Shown: piece after piece, positions 52,626 through 62,802 of the stretch
Layout of the letters: every line of letters starts with the position of its first letter
How positions within the stretch are numbered: position 1 is the stretch's first letter
Assembly (NCBI GenBank): GCA_017744355.1
Contig: JAGIBK010000002.1
Coordinates: 541,001-605,000 of the forward strand
Origin: a bacterium
GTDB taxonomy: Bacteria > Cyanobacteriota > Sericytochromatia > S15B-MN24 > UBA4093
Reading direction: 5' to 3'
DNA: 64,000 bases
The notes under the pieces: model-generated
Told to the model about the DNA's origin: nothing
Seen by the model: only the letters and a program-made list of their open reading frames with translations
The model's database searches: none
Made by a program: the position numbers and the translations under genes

Positions 52626-53384
52626 ATGCAGAGCCCACGGGTAGCACAGCAACCGGAAGCACGCATCAAACCCGCAACCACCACACCGCTCTCTTGGCGC
52701 GCGGGCCTCGAAGACGGTCGGTTGTGGCGCGCAGGGGCCATCCTCCTCGGGGGCGCCTTGTTGACGGGCGGTTTGAGGCGGCGCTCTTTCGGGGGCCTCG
52801 TGTTGGCGTTCGCCGGCGAAGAGTTGATTCGGCAAGGGGTGAGCGGCAAGAGCTACTTGTTCCAGGCCGTGAGCGAGCGTCTCAAGCCAGGCGAAGTGGT
52901 CGAGATCGCAAGCGCGGTGACCATCGGTAAGTCGGCCGACGAGGTGTACCGGCGCTGGCGCAAACCCGGCACCATGCAGCAGATCTTGGGTGGGGTCGTC
53001 ACCGTGACGGAGCTCGACGGCAATCGCGCGCATTGGCGTCTGAACGGCCCGCTGGACACCCGATTGGAATGGGACATGGCGCTCGTGGAGGACAGGCCGG
53101 GCGAGCGGGTGCGGTGGAAGGCCTCCTCTGAGGCGCGGGTGCCCGTGGAGGCTCTGGTCGAGTTTCGAGCGGCACCCGCCAATCAAGGCACCGAGGTCCT
53201 CTTGCGCCTCACCATGGCCCCGCCCGGGGCGGCGATCGCCCAGCAGGTCGTGAAGGTCCTGGGCGTCGTGCCGAGTGCGATCGAGGGCAAGGTGCTGCGG
53301 CGCTTCAAGAGCCTCGTCGAGACCGGCGAGATCCCCACCACGCGCCGGCAGCCCGCGTGTCGCGGCGACGGCCGCGACGAGTGA
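52626..53384 (+). CDS. SRPBCC protein with DUF2892-like membrane segment
   Basis: 252 residues from ATG at 52626 (AAAGGAGGGG upstream). The N-terminal part has a hairpin of hydrophobic residues (AGAILLGGALLTGGLRRRS, FGGLVLAFAGEELI) as in DUF2892 proteins; the C-terminal part (about 95-240) is a polyketide-cyclase/START-type fold (ASAVTIGKSADEVYRRWRKP). Often found next to zinc alcohol dehydrogenases, as here (13-base gap). Role unknown. Confidence 0.85.
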   Translation: MQSPRVAQQPEARIKPATTTPLSWRAGLEDGRLWRAGAILLGGALLTGGLRRRSFGGLVLAFAGEELIRQGVSGKSYLFQAVSERLKPGEVVEIASAVTIGKSADEVYRRWRKPGTMQQILGGVVTVTELDGNRAHWRLNGPLDTRLEWDMALVEDRPGERVRWKASSEARVPVEALVEFRAAPANQGTEVLLRLTMAPPGAAIAQQVVKVLGVVPSAIEGKVLRRFKSLVETGEIPTTRRQPACRGDGRDE

Positions 53385-53397
53385 GGAGGAACGACCC

Positions 53398-54564
53398 ATG
53401 CGCGCACTCTGCTGGCACGGCGTGAACGATTTGCGGGTGGGCCGGGTGGCCGATCCCGAGATCCTCAACCCTCACGACGTCATCCTGCGGGTGACCATGA
53501 GCGCCACGTGCGGCTCCGACCTGCACTTCATCGACGGCTTCCTGCCCACCATGCGCGAGGGGGACGTGATCGGCCACGAGTTCATGGGTGAGGTCGTGGA
53601 GACGGGCCCCGAGGTGCGCAAAGTGAAGAAGGGCGATCGCGTGGTGGTCCCCTCCTGCATCGCATGCGGCGGCTGCTGGTATTGCGAGCACGACCTCTTC
53701 TCGCTCTGCGACAACACGAACCCCCGCTGGGAGCTTCAAGAGCCGCTGCTCGGATACCCGACCGCCGGCATCTTCGGCTACACGCACGCCTTCGGCGGGT
53801 ACGCGGGCTCTCACGCCGAGTACGTTCGGGTCCCGTTCGCCGATAACGGCTGCTTCAAGGTTCCCGAGGGCTTGCGCGACGACCAGGTGATTTTCATCTC
53901 GGATGCGGTCCCCACGGGCTACATGGGGGCCGACTTCTGCAACATCCAGCCCGGTGACGTGGTCGCGGTCTGGGGTTGCGGGGGCGTGGGCCTCATGGCT
54001 CAGAAGAGCGCGTTCCTGCTCGGGGCCGAGCGGGTGATTGCGATCGATCGTTTCCCCGAGCGCTTGCGCCTGGCGCGCGAGCAGATCGGGGCCGAGACCC
54101 TGAATTACGAGGAAGTGGATGTCGTCGAGGCCCTGCGGGAGATGACCGGTGGGCGCGGACCCGACGCCTGCATCGACGCCGTCGGCATGGAAGCCCACGG
54201 CACCACCCTCGACTACACCGTCGATCGGGTCAAACAGGCGCTGCACGTGGTCACCGATCGCGGCCCGGCCCTACGCCAGGCGATCCTGGCGTGCCGGAAG
54301 GGTGGCACCTTGTCGGTGCTAGGGGTTTACGGCGTGATGGACACCTTCCCCATGGGGGCCCTCATGAACAAGGGGCTCACGGTTCGTACCGCTCAGCAGC
54401 ACGGCCACCACTACGTGCCGCGTTTGCTCGAACTTGCCGCCGAGGGGAAGCTCGATTCGTCCTTCCTGCTCACGCACCGGCTCTCACTGGACGAGGCCCC
54501 GCACGGCTACGACCTCTTCAAGCACAAGGAGGACGGTTGCGTGCGCGCGGTCTTCGTCCCCTAG
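53398..54564 (+). CDS. Zinc-dependent alcohol dehydrogenase (FdhA-like)
   Basis: 388 residues from ATG at 53398 with GAGGA upstream. Catalytic zinc ligands in CGSDLHFIDG and GHEFMGEVVETG, structural zinc cysteines in CGGCWYCEHDLFSLC, and NAD site VWGCGGVGLMAQKSA. The long insertion and wording resemble glutathione-independent formaldehyde dehydrogenases. Cotranscribed with the SRPBCC protein; divergent from an aldehyde-oxidising Mo enzyme, so an aldehyde-related role is plausible (inference). Confidence 0.92.
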   Translation: MRALCWHGVNDLRVGRVADPEILNPHDVILRVTMSATCGSDLHFIDGFLPTMREGDVIGHEFMGEVVETGPEVRKVKKGDRVVVPSCIACGGCWYCEHDLFSLCDNTNPRWELQEPLLGYPTAGIFGYTHAFGGYAGSHAEYVRVPFADNGCFKVPEGLRDDQVIFISDAVPTGYMGADFCNIQPGDVVAVWGCGGVGLMAQKSAFLLGAERVIAIDRFPERLRLAREQIGAETLNYEEVDVVEALREMTGGRGPDACIDAVGMEAHGTTLDYTVDRVKQALHVVTDRGPALRQAILACRKGGTLSVLGVYGVMDTFPMGALMNKGLTVRTAQQHGHHYVPRLLELAAEGKLDSSFLLTHRLSLDEAPHGYDLFKHKEDGCVRAVFVP

Positions 54565-54577
54565 TCCGAAATCGGAC

Positions 54578-54609
54578 GATGAGCGGGTCGGCATGCCGAC
54601 CCGCTCATC
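54578..54609. terminator. 32-bp perfect palindrome terminator
   Basis: GATGAGCGGGTCGGCA and its complement without a loop, 13 bases after the dehydrogenase stop and 11 bases before the stop of the convergent gene at 54621. Confidence 0.85.
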
Positions 54610-54620
54610 GCGCGTGCTGC

Positions 54621-55106
54621 CTAGCGCGAACGCGTGCCCTTGGCCGCGAATCCGCCCACGTCGAAGAGCAGCACGAGCTCTTGGGCGGTCTTGGCGTAAA
54701 GGACGTAGGTCCCTTGGGCGTTTTTCACCTCGAAGTAGCGCACATCGGGCTGGGCGAACCAGGGCTTGAGGGCGCGGAGCTTGCCGGTCGTGCGGCCCCA
54801 GCGGTAGTCCCCGGAGGGCTTGATCACGAGCCGGTTCAGGTCGGCCCCCGGCGTGATGCGCCGGTACAAGTTGGCTTCCTTGCTGAAGTAGGTCACGGCC
54901 GCGGGGATGCGCAGGTCCCAGGTCCCCGTCAGGTCGGCATCCGGCTTCAGGGCGGGGCTCAAACGCTCATTTTCGAGGGATCGGCGCTCGGTGGTGGGGG
55001 CTGATGACCAGTCCTGGGTCTTGGTGGCCGGTGCCCATTGTTCGGCCGCAAGGGCCGGCGCGGCGGTGAGAAGACCCAGGAGCAGCGTCGCGTAACGAGC
55101 GTTCAT
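54621..55106 (-). CDS. Exported protein of unknown function
   Basis: 161 residues from ATG at 55106 with AAGGAG upstream. Signal peptide YATLLLGLLTAAPALA. The mature part contains LTGTWDLRIPAAVTYF, LNRLVIKPSGDYRWG and DVRYFEVKNAQGTYVLY, a beta-rich layout like small lipocalin or YcfS-type periplasmic proteins. No family assigned. Confidence 0.75.
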   Translation of the reverse strand: MNARYATLLLGLLTAAPALAAEQWAPATKTQDWSSAPTTERRSLENERLSPALKPDADLTGTWDLRIPAAVTYFSKEANLYRRITPGADLNRLVIKPSGDYRWGRTTGKLRALKPWFAQPDVRYFEVKNAQGTYVLYAKTAQELVLLFDVGGFAAKGTRSR

Positions 55107-55198
55107 GGGGGCTCCTTCTTTATGACGGAAAGCTCGGACGTAAGCTAAGCAGGTTACCCCTGTGTTTCCCCGCCGTCAATAGCCGCCAGGCTGGCCCC

Positions 55199-56767
55199 TT
55201 ACGAGCTGCACGAGAGCATCGAGCATCCCGCCCGATGGCGCGCCCATTCCGGCCGGCGCTGCGCGAAGCGCGCTTGGTCCGGCTGGTCCTCGTAGGGCCG
55301 GCGCAGCACCTCGAGCAGCTCTCGGATGAGCGATTCATCCCCCTGCTCGGCCAGATCGATCGCTTGCTGGGCCAGGTAGTTGCGCAAGACGTAGCGCGGG
55401 TTCGCGCTCTTCATCCGCGCCTGCCGTTCGGTCGGCGTAGATGGGTCGCGCTCGCAGCGCGCGGCGTAGCGTTTCAGCCAAGCCAGGAACGCCGGTTCGG
55501 CATCCGCCATCTTGGTTGGGTCGTAAAAGGCTTCGTGAAACGGCGCCAGCGAGGGTGCTGCGAGGTCGACGTCGCTCAGGGCGCGGAAGAACAGGGTCAT
55601 GTCGACTTCGGCCCGATGGAGCAAGGCGTGCAATACCTCCATCAGCTCGATGTCTTCGTCGAGGCAGTCGGCGAGGCCCAGCTTGGCCGCGATGTTTTCG
55701 CGGTTGGCTTGGTCGAAGGCCTCGACGTAGCGCGTCAAGCCGGCATAGAGCGGTTCGACGGACGGGAAGAGCGGGGCCAGCGCATTCGCGAGCCGCCCCA
55801 GGTTCCAGTAGGCGATCTGGGGCTGCTGGCCGAAACGGTAGCGACGCTCCTGCGCATCGGTCGTGTTGGGGGTCCAGTCGGGATCGAAGGCGTCGATCCA
55901 GCCGTACGGCCCGTAATCGAGGGTGAGGCCGAGGATGGACATGTTGTCGGTGTTCATCACCCCGTGGACGAAGCCGACCCGCATCCAGTGGGCGACCATC
56001 TGCGCGGTGCGCTCGCACACCTGGGCGAAGAAAGCCGCGCGCCGCTCGTCGGTGCTCACGTCTTCGGTGGCGAGGCCTGGGAAGTCGCGCCGGATCGTGA
56101 AGTCGACCAGTCGCGCGAGCAGGTCCGTCTCGCCGCGCGACGCGGGCAGCTCGAAGCTGCCGAAGCGGATGAAAGACGGCGAAACGCGGCAGACGATCGC
56201 ACCTGGCTCGGGCCGGGGGTGGCCGTCGTAGAGCATGTCCCGCACGACCTCGTCACCGGTTGCGACGAGGCTGAGCGCGCGGGTGGTCGGCACGCCGAGG
56301 TGGTGCATCGCCTCGCTACACAAGAACTCGCGAACCGACGAGCGCAGCACGGCCCGACCGTCGCCGCGGCGCGAGTAAGGTGTTGGGCCCGCGCCCTTGA
56401 GCTGTAGCTCCCAGCGCTCGCCCTGAGCGTTGAGGGTTTCGCCGAGCGTGATCGCCCGCCCGTCTCCGAGTTGCCCGGCCCAGTGGCCGAACTGGTGCCC
56501 GCCGTAGTTCGCCGCATAGGGCTGCATGCCGTCGAGCAGCGCGTTCCCGCCGAAGACCTGTGCAAACTCCGGCGAGGCGATCGCTTCGGGCGCAATGCCG
56601 AGCAGAGCGATGACTTCAGAAGAGGCTGCGATCAGGCGCGGGGCGCGCACGGGCGTAGGAGAAACCCGCGAGTGAAGGGCCCCCTGGACCTGGCGTCGGC
56701 GCAGGCTTTCTTCCGGATCACCGGGCAAGTCGCGGACAAAGGCGTTGTCGAAGCGTAGATGTTGCAT
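55199..56767 (-). CDS. selO: SelO/YdiU-family protein AMPylase
   Basis: 522 residues of the pseudokinase SelO family. Recognisable blocks: [59 protein letters not shown] and [20 protein letters not shown]. SelO transfers AMP to protein substrates in redox stress. The C-terminus has two cysteines (GCSMLSCSS-stop); other bacterial members end in SCSS, and the second Cys corresponds to the selenocysteine region of animal SelO. Four bases after the LLM oxidoreductase gene. Confidence 0.95.
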   Translation of the reverse strand: MQHLRFDNAFVRDLPGDPEESLRRRQVQGALHSRVSPTPVRAPRLIAASSEVIALLGIAPEAIASPEFAQVFGGNALLDGMQPYAANYGGHQFGHWAGQLGDGRAITLGETLNAQGERWELQLKGAGPTPYSRRGDGRAVLRSSVREFLCSEAMHHLGVPTTRALSLVATGDEVVRDMLYDGHPRPEPGAIVCRVSPSFIRFGSFELPASRGETDLLARLVDFTIRRDFPGLATEDVSTDERRAAFFAQVCERTAQMVAHWMRVGFVHGVMNTDNMSILGLTLDYGPYGWIDAFDPDWTPNTTDAQERRYRFGQQPQIAYWNLGRLANALAPLFPSVEPLYAGLTRYVEAFDQANRENIAAKLGLADCLDEDIELMEVLHALLHRAEVDMTLFFRALSDVDLAAPSLAPFHEAFYDPTKMADAEPAFLAWLKRYAARCERDPSTPTERQARMKSANPRYVLRNYLAQQAIDLAEQGDESLIRELLEVLRRPYEDQPDQARFAQRRPEWARHRAGCSMLSCSS

Positions 56768-56770
56768 GGG

Positions 56771-57766
56771 TCAGGCCATTCTCTCGGGGTGGCAGGCCTC
56801 GGCGATGAGCTCGAATGAGCGCAGTCGCGCGGCGTGCTCGAAGATGTGCGAGGTGACGATGAGCTCGTCGGCGCCCGTCTGGGCGATGAGGCTTTCCAGG
56901 CCGGAGCGAACGGTCTCGGGCGTGCCGATGACCGATACCGCGAGGGGGCCGTTTGCAAGGGCCTGCCGATCCGTCCATCCCTCGGTCGCATTCTCCAAGG
57001 GCGGTGGCAGCGGGCCGGGGCGACCGCGTTGCAGCATGGCGAACATCTGCTGGATAGAGGTGGACAGCCGCCAGGCCTCGGCGTCGGTATCGGCTGCGAA
57101 CACGTTGACGGCGACCATGGCGTGGGGCTTCGAGAGCGCTTCGGATGGCTTGAACTCAGCACGATACAGCCGCAAGGCAGCCAGCAGGTAGTCGGGGGCG
57201 AAGTGCGAAGCGAACGCGAAAGGCAGCCCGTACTCGGCGGCCAGTCGTGCGCTGAACAGACTGGATCCCAGCAGCCAGAGCGGCACGTTCAGGCCCGCGC
57301 CCGGCACGGCTCGTACCGCCTGGCCCGGCTCGGCGGGGCGAAAATAGCCCTGCAACTCGAGGACGTCCTCAGGGAAGCTGTCGGCGCTGCCCGCCAGGTA
57401 TCGGCGCAGCGCGCGGGCCGTGGCCTGGTCGGTGCCAGGGGCGCGTCCCAGGCCCAGATCGATCCGGTCCGGGTAGAGCGTTGCCAGGGTGCCGAATTGC
57501 TCGGCGATCACCAGAGGGGAGTGATTGGGCAGCATGATGCCGCCTGCGCCGACGCGGATGGTCGAGGTGCCGCCGGCGACGTGGCCGATGACCACGGCGG
57601 TGGCGGCACTCGCGATGCCCGTCATGTTGTGGTGCTCGGCCAGCCAGTAGCGATGGTAGCCCCAGCGTTCGGCCTGCCGCGCCAGGTCGAGCGTGTTGCG
57701 CAGGGACTGGGCAGCCGTGCCGCCCAGCACGATGGGCGCGAGATCGAGAACCGAAAGGGGGACCAT
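56771..57766 (-). CDS. LLM-class flavin-dependent oxidoreductase
   Basis: 331 residues. Luciferase-like monooxygenase of the MsnO8 group: [58 protein letters not shown] and [12 protein letters not shown]. It uses reduced FMN; the substrate is unknown. Upstream of selO on the same strand and probably cotranscribed. Confidence 0.92.
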   Translation of the reverse strand: MVPLSVLDLAPIVLGGTAAQSLRNTLDLARQAERWGYHRYWLAEHHNMTGIASAATAVVIGHVAGGTSTIRVGAGGIMLPNHSPLVIAEQFGTLATLYPDRIDLGLGRAPGTDQATARALRRYLAGSADSFPEDVLELQGYFRPAEPGQAVRAVPGAGLNVPLWLLGSSLFSARLAAEYGLPFAFASHFAPDYLLAALRLYRAEFKPSEALSKPHAMVAVNVFAADTDAEAWRLSTSIQQMFAMLQRGRPGPLPPPLENATEGWTDRQALANGPLAVSVIGTPETVRSGLESLIAQTGADELIVTSHIFEHAARLRSFELIAEACHPERMA

Positions 57767-57988
57767 GGTAAAAACCTGCTTTCACGCGAGGCGGCTCGAA
57801 GCGGGACCCTGGCCGGGTTGGCGGCCGGGTGGCCCCTACACTCTAGAGAGAGCTCCACCTTGTGGTCAAGCGAGACCCCGCACACGGCCAGTGCGTCGCT
57901 CGGCGCGACGATGTCCGGCCGATTGTTTCGCCGATGAGCGTGTACGATGAAAGCTCGCTTGCCAGACGCCGTTTATTTTGGAGGAAGC

Positions 57989-58351
57989 ATGATCCGAGGT
58001 ATCCATGGACTCTTTTATTCGTCGGACCCCGAGGCGACGCGGGCGTTCTTCCGGGACAAGGTGAAGCTGCCCGGGAGCGACGTCGGGGAGGGGTGGTGGA
58101 TCTTCGATTTCAAGGAAGGGGACCTGGGCGTTCACCCGGTGGATGATCCGAGCAGCGCGGGGGATCACGACATCTCGTTCTACTGCGACGACATTCATGG
58201 GACGGTCGCCGATCTGAAGTCGCGCGGGGTCGAGTTCACGACGGACGTCCAGGCCCGCGGCTATGGCCAGGTGACCTATTTCACCGCCCCTGGCGGCATC
58301 ACCGTCCAGCTCTACGAGCCGCGGTACAAGAAGGGCGCTTCGAATACCTAA
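57989..58351 (+). CDS. VOC-family (glyoxalase-like) protein
   Basis: 120 residues from ATG at 57989 with GGAGGA upstream. GIHGLFYSSDPEATRAFFRD, WWIFDFKEGDLGVHPVD, HDISFYCDDIHGTVADLKSR and GGITVQLYEPRY show two VOC units. His and Glu at ligand positions are kept, so a metal enzyme is possible. It overlaps the end of the convergent histidine kinase gene by four bases. Confidence 0.9.
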   Translation: MIRGIHGLFYSSDPEATRAFFRDKVKLPGSDVGEGWWIFDFKEGDLGVHPVDDPSSAGDHDISFYCDDIHGTVADLKSRGVEFTTDVQARGYGQVTYFTAPGGITVQLYEPRYKKGASNT

Positions 58352-59613
58352 GGGTTTGCCAGCCTGGATTCGGGCAGGCTGAAGAAGAACGTGGCGCCCT
58401 CGCCGGGGGCGGAGTGGGCCCATACGCGGCCGCCGTGGTGCTCGATGATGCGCTTGACGGTCGCAAGCCCCACCCCGGTCCCGGCGAAGGGCGTGGCCGT
58501 GGCGAGCCGCTCGAAGGGCGTGAAGAGACGTTCGGCGTCCTGCATGTCGAATCCGACCCCGCGATCGCGCACGTAGAAGACCTGCTCGCCCACAGCTTCC
58601 GTCCGGCCCACGTCGAGGTAGGCGATCGGGGCATCACCCGAGAACTTGACGGCGTTCGAGACGAGGTTCTCCAGCACGCCGTGGATCAGGCTGCGATCGC
58701 ACTCGGCGCGCAGATCGGCATCGATTCGCAGCTTGATACGGCGCTCGGGATGCAGGGCGCTCTGCTCGGCGACCAGTTCCTGGACCAGGGCCGTGAGGTC
58801 CACCTCCTCGCGGTGGAGCTCGGTGCGCCTGGACTGGCCCAAGAGCAGGTAATCGGCGATGCGCTTGCCCATGCGCGTGACCTCCCGCTGGATTCCTTCC
58901 AGGTACTGGTGGCCGCTCGCAGGCAGGATATCGTCGAATTGCTCGGCCAGGATCTCCGCGTACCCCGCGATCGCCGTGAGGGGGGTGCGAAGGTCGTGCG
59001 AGACGGAGTAGCTGAAGGCTTCGAGCTCGCGGTTGATGCTTTCGAGCTCGGCGGTGCGCTCGCGCACCCGCCATTCGAGTTCGGTGACGAGGGTCGCGTT
59101 TTCGATGGCCACGGCCGTCGTATCCGCCAGGATCTGCAAGAGCCGGATCTCGGCGTTGCTCGCTCGATGCGTCGAGGCCCAGTACGCCCCGATGGCCCCG
59201 ATCGGGCTCTCTTGGCGGATGGGGACCATGACCAGGCTCTTGACGAAGGTGGGGGCGTAGGCGTCCACGGGGATGCGCGGGTCCTCGTAGATGTCCGTGA
59301 TGGCGACGGCCTCGCGATGGAGCATGGCCCAGCCGCTGATGCAGCTCTCCATCGGAAAGCGTAGCCCCTTCCAGAGCGGGCTGATCGCATCTTCGTCCGC
59401 GTAGAAGCAGCAGTCCCCTTCGCGTAGGACGAAGGTCGCCCCATCGGCCCCCACCAGCGCCCTGGCGGCTCGCTTGACGATGGCCTGGATCTCCTGGATG
59501 CTGCGGGCCTGCGAGAGCTTCTGCACGACCGTGACGAGTCGCGAGGCGATGGCGCCATCCGCCAAAGCATCGAACGGGGCTTCGCTCCCACCTGCCGGGT
59601 CGAAATCCTGCAT
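58348..59613 (-). CDS. GAF-domain sensor histidine kinase
   Basis: 421 residues from ATG at 59613, with GGAGGAGGG upstream. GAF domain at about 35-185 (GADGATFVLREGDCCFYAD; GWAMLHREAVAITDIYEDP), HisKA with the phospho-acceptor in SYSVSHDLRTPLTAIAGYAE, and HATPase (VLENLVSNAVKFSGDAP, DRGVGFDMQ, GTGVGLATVKRIIEHHGG). Close to phytochrome-type kinases, but the GAF lacks an obvious bilin cysteine. No partner response regulator nearby. A nested dyad precedes the gene. Confidence 0.93.
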   Translation of the reverse strand: MQDFDPAGGSEAPFDALADGAIASRLVTVVQKLSQARSIQEIQAIVKRAARALVGADGATFVLREGDCCFYADEDAISPLWKGLRFPMESCISGWAMLHREAVAITDIYEDPRIPVDAYAPTFVKSLVMVPIRQESPIGAIGAYWASTHRASNAEIRLLQILADTTAVAIENATLVTELEWRVRERTAELESINRELEAFSYSVSHDLRTPLTAIAGYAEILAEQFDDILPASGHQYLEGIQREVTRMGKRIADYLLLGQSRRTELHREEVDLTALVQELVAEQSALHPERRIKLRIDADLRAECDRSLIHGVLENLVSNAVKFSGDAPIAYLDVGRTEAVGEQVFYVRDRGVGFDMQDAERLFTPFERLATATPFAGTGVGLATVKRIIEHHGGRVWAHSAPGEGATFFFSLPESRLANP

Positions 59614-59650
59614 GGTGTCACCCTCCTCCGGTCGTTGGGGTCTCCGAGTG

Positions 59651-59688
59651 AAGGTGATGACTATATCTTTTATGATATAAATCACCTT
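59651..59688 (-). promoter_or_regulatory. Nested dyad upstream of the histidine kinase gene
   Basis: Outer arms AAGGTGAT/ATCACCTT and inner arms TATATC/GATATA around TTTTAT, a 38-base structure 38 bases upstream of the ATG. AT-rich centre in GC-rich surroundings. It may be an operator or a hairpin in the leader. Confidence 0.55.
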
Positions 59689-59890
59689 CTTATTTGGTAT
59701 CACAGAAACCTGCCGAGCAAAATAGGCCAGCGAGCATTTGCCGATGCCGCCGCCTCCTTCTCCCGGCTCATGGCGCGCCGATCGCCTGCCGCCATCCAAG
59801 ATGGCTGAAAACCTTTGCCCCTCTAGCGCTTGTTCGTTGGCCCCTTGATGACGAAGATAGCAAGCGAGCCTCAGAGGCGAAGGAGGCATG

Positions 59891-61300
59891 ATGCGTCGCT
59901 ATCTTCTGTCGTTTTCCATCGGAGTCGGCTTGGTGGCGCTCGGGTGTCACCAAGCGCAGAACTCGCCCCCGCAGCCCACTCCGCCCCCGGTCGTGTCGCT
60001 CCCCAAGAGCGCCGTTCGCCTGGATGTGATGGGCTCGAGCTCTTACGAGCGCCTGGACGTGCGGGTGGACGAATTGGGCCCCCAGGGGCGCGGGCTGCTC
60101 GCGTCGGGCTCCTACGCTCCGGCCCAGGTCCCCTCGGCTTTCGCGCTCGACTCGCTCAAGCCCGAGCACGTCTATCAGGTGACGGCGATCGCCCGCGAGG
60201 GGGCGGGCACGCTCGCCGTCGCGTCGGCGAGCATCGACTTCCGCGGCCGGAGCGTGGTCGCCACCCAGTCCCTTGAGCTGTTCGTTCCCTTCCGGCTCGA
60301 GACCGTGGCGGGGGCAGGCGGAGCCGGGGGGTACGCCGACGGCATGGGCACCGGCGCCCGCTTCAACGCTCCGGCAGGTCTGGCGAGCGACGCGAGCGGC
60401 AGCGTCTACATCGCTGATACGGGCAACCGCTTGATTCGCATGTTGGATGCGTCCGGCAGCATCACGACCTTCGCCGGCATCCCGTACTCCCAGACCGCGA
60501 CGCAGTCCGAGGAGATCTCGCCGCAGGCCTTCTTGGCTCCCTACGGGGTCAGCCTCGCTCGCGACGGCCGGGTCCTGGTGGCGGACCAGGGTCGCAACCA
60601 GATTCGCGCCATCACCCGGGGCGGCATCGGCCGGTTCGGCGTGGTCGGCGACTTCGCAGGCCAGCTGGGCTTTACCTCGTTCGCGTCGGGCAGCGCTCAG
60701 ACCGCCATTTTCAACAAGCCGATGGGCGTGGCGGTCCTGCCAGACGGGACGGTGGCCGTCACGGATACCGAGAACCACCTGATCCGGGCCGTCACCGTGA
60801 ATGGGCAGGTCGTCGAGCTCGCCGGGATGTACGTGCCCTACTCGTCGGGAGGCTTCATCAACGCGACGGGCTTGCAGGCCGCCTTCAGGCAGCCGACGGG
60901 GATCGTGTCGGACGCCAAGGGCAACCTCTACATCGCGGATACGGGCAACCACTGCATCCGCAAGCTCACGCCCCAGGGTCAGGTGACCACCTACGCGGGG
61001 CTGGCAGGGACGGCTGGCTACGCGGACGGCGACGCGACGACGGCCAAGTTCAACCGGCCCACGAGCGTTGCGCTCGACCGTCATGGGCAGCTGTTCGTGG
61101 CGGACAGCGGCAACCACTGTATCCGGATGGTCACGCCGTCAGGGGAGGTCATGACGGCTGCAGGCCAAGGAGGCAGCGCGGGCTTCAGCGACGGGCGCGG
61201 CGCAAACCGCCTGCGCGAGCCTTACGGGGTCGCGCTCGGGGTCGGGGACCAGATCTACGTCTCCGATCGCGGCAACAACGCCATCCGCAGGATGCGCTGA
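59891..61300 (+). CDS. NHL-repeat lipoprotein
   Basis: 469 residues from ATG at 59891 (AAGGAGG four bases upstream; the ATG at 59888 is too close). Signal peptide with lipobox VALGC, a Pro-rich linker, about 90 residues of beta structure, then NHL blades: GSVYIADTGNRLIRMLDASG, GRVLVADQGRNQIRAI, GNLYIADTGNHCIRKL, GQLFVADSGNHCIRMV, DQIYVSDRGNNAIRRM. Like the protein at 31746 in the propeller part but with an extra N-terminal domain. Confidence 0.92.
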   Translation: MRRYLLSFSIGVGLVALGCHQAQNSPPQPTPPPVVSLPKSAVRLDVMGSSSYERLDVRVDELGPQGRGLLASGSYAPAQVPSAFALDSLKPEHVYQVTAIAREGAGTLAVASASIDFRGRSVVATQSLELFVPFRLETVAGAGGAGGYADGMGTGARFNAPAGLASDASGSVYIADTGNRLIRMLDASGSITTFAGIPYSQTATQSEEISPQAFLAPYGVSLARDGRVLVADQGRNQIRAITRGGIGRFGVVGDFAGQLGFTSFASGSAQTAIFNKPMGVAVLPDGTVAVTDTENHLIRAVTVNGQVVELAGMYVPYSSGGFINATGLQAAFRQPTGIVSDAKGNLYIADTGNHCIRKLTPQGQVTTYAGLAGTAGYADGDATTAKFNRPTSVALDRHGQLFVADSGNHCIRMVTPSGEVMTAAGQGGSAGFSDGRGANRLREPYGVALGVGDQIYVSDRGNNAIRRMR

Positions 61301-61305
61301 GACGC

Positions 61306-61343
61306 CCCGCCGGCCCCGAGCCTCAAGGCTCGGGGCCGGCGGG
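61306..61343. terminator. 17-bp stem terminator after the NHL lipoprotein
   Basis: CCCGCCGGCCCCGAGCC pairs perfectly with its complement around TCAA, followed by TTTCG. Five bases after the stop codon. Confidence 0.9.
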
Positions 61344-61373
61344 TTTCGTGCGCCTGAGAACCGTATCGTTCAA

Positions 61374-61402
61374 GGCAGGCCCGTGGTCACCACGGGCCTG
61401 CC
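61374..61402. terminator. 13-bp stem terminator after the thiolase gene
   Basis: GGCAGGCCCGTGG/CCACGGGCCTGCC around TCA, 14 bases past the thiolase stop on the minus strand. Together with 61306-61343 it makes two separate terminators between convergent genes. Confidence 0.85.
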
Positions 61403-61416
61403 TTGGTCGGAGATGC

Positions 61417-62652
61417 TTAGACCCGCTCGATGACCGTGGCGATGCCCTGGCCGCCCCCGATGCACATGGTGATGAGCGCCGTGCCGAGCCCGCGCCGCTC
61501 CAGCTCATCCAGGGCGGTGCCCAAGAGCATGGCGCCGGTGGCGCCGAGGGGATGGCCGAGGGCGATCGCGCCCCCGTTGACGTTGACCTTCGCAGGGTCC
61601 AATTCGAGGGCGCGCATCACCTGGAGCACCACCGAGGCGAAGGCCTCGTTGATCTCCCAGAGGTCCACGTCCTCGGGGCGCATGCCGGCGGCCTTGAGCG
61701 CCTTGCGGGTGGCGGGCTCGGGGCCGGTCAGCATCAGGACCGGTTCGGAGCCCTGGGTGGCCATGGCCCGGATGCGAGCGCGCGGCTTGAGGCCATGGTT
61801 CTTCACGTAAGCCTCGGAGGCCAGGAGCACGGCGGCGGCACCGTCCGCAAGGCCGCTCGAGTTGCCCGCCGTGTGGACGTGCCGGATGGCACCCGCCTGG
61901 GGGTAGCGCAGCAGCGCCAGCTGGTCCAGGGTCTCGCCGGCAGGCCCGAGCGCCATGGCGCCCATGGCCTCGAAGGACGCCTTGAGCTCGCCGAGCCCTT
62001 CGAGGGTGGTCTCGGACCGGGGCAGCTCGTCGGCTGCTAGGGCGATCGCGCCGCTCAGCGGATCGCGCACGCTCACCAGGCTACGTGCGAAGCGCCCGTC
62101 CCGGATGGCCTCGGCCGCGCGCGCCTGGGACGAGAGGGCGTAGCGGTCCGCGTCCTCGCGCGAGAAGCCTTCGAGGGTCGCGATCAGATCGGCGCTGATG
62201 CCCTGGGGGACCTGGACGAGCTGCTGACGCAGCGTCGGGTTGTTGCCGTCCAGCCCGCCCTGGTCCGTGCCGAGCGGCACCAGGGACATGCTCTCGACGC
62301 CGCCAGCGACCACCAGCTCCTGGACGCCCGCCATGACGCCCATGGCGGCGAAGTTGACGGCCTGGAGGCCCGACGAGCAGAAGCGGTTGAGGGTCACCCC
62401 CGTCACCTCCTGGGGCCAGCCGGCCGTCAGGACCGCGTTGCGGGCGAGGTTCGCCCCCTGCACTCCCACCTGGGAGACGCAGCCGACGATCACGTCCTCC
62501 ACGTCCGCCGCGGCGACCCCTTGCCGCTCGACCAGCGGCTGGAGGACCTGGGCGAGCAGCTCCTGGGGATGGATGCGGCTGAGGGCCCCCTTCTCGGCCT
62601 TGCCGCGACCGCGCGGGGTGCGCAGGGCGTCCACGATGTAGGCGTTCGACAC
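61417..62652 (-). CDS. Acetyl-CoA acyltransferase (thiolase)
   Basis: 411 residues from GTG at 62652, with AAGGAG eight bases upstream. Active-site cysteine in [19 protein letters not shown] block, catalytic His in [16 protein letters not shown] and the second cysteine in CIGGGQG. FadA/FadI-like, cleaving 3-ketoacyl-CoA in fatty acid oxidation or making acetoacetyl-CoA. No other fatty acid oxidation gene is in the window. Confidence 0.93.
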   Translation of the reverse strand: MSNAYIVDALRTPRGRGKAEKGALSRIHPQELLAQVLQPLVERQGVAAADVEDVIVGCVSQVGVQGANLARNAVLTAGWPQEVTGVTLNRFCSSGLQAVNFAAMGVMAGVQELVVAGGVESMSLVPLGTDQGGLDGNNPTLRQQLVQVPQGISADLIATLEGFSREDADRYALSSQARAAEAIRDGRFARSLVSVRDPLSGAIALAADELPRSETTLEGLGELKASFEAMGAMALGPAGETLDQLALLRYPQAGAIRHVHTAGNSSGLADGAAAVLLASEAYVKNHGLKPRARIRAMATQGSEPVLMLTGPEPATRKALKAAGMRPEDVDLWEINEAFASVVLQVMRALELDPAKVNVNGGAIALGHPLGATGAMLLGTALDELERRGLGTALITMCIGGGQGIATVIERV

Positions 62653-62802
62653 GACTTGGCTCCTTTGCTTGGACGGTCACGATCCGATCTTACCCCAAGC
62701 GCGGCCTTTCGCCCGGATCGTGCCCCTCTTTCCCCGCGATGGCGTCAGGGAGGATAGAATGGAGCGATTACCGTCCCCCCGTTCGTAGGAGATGCCCTTA
62801 TC

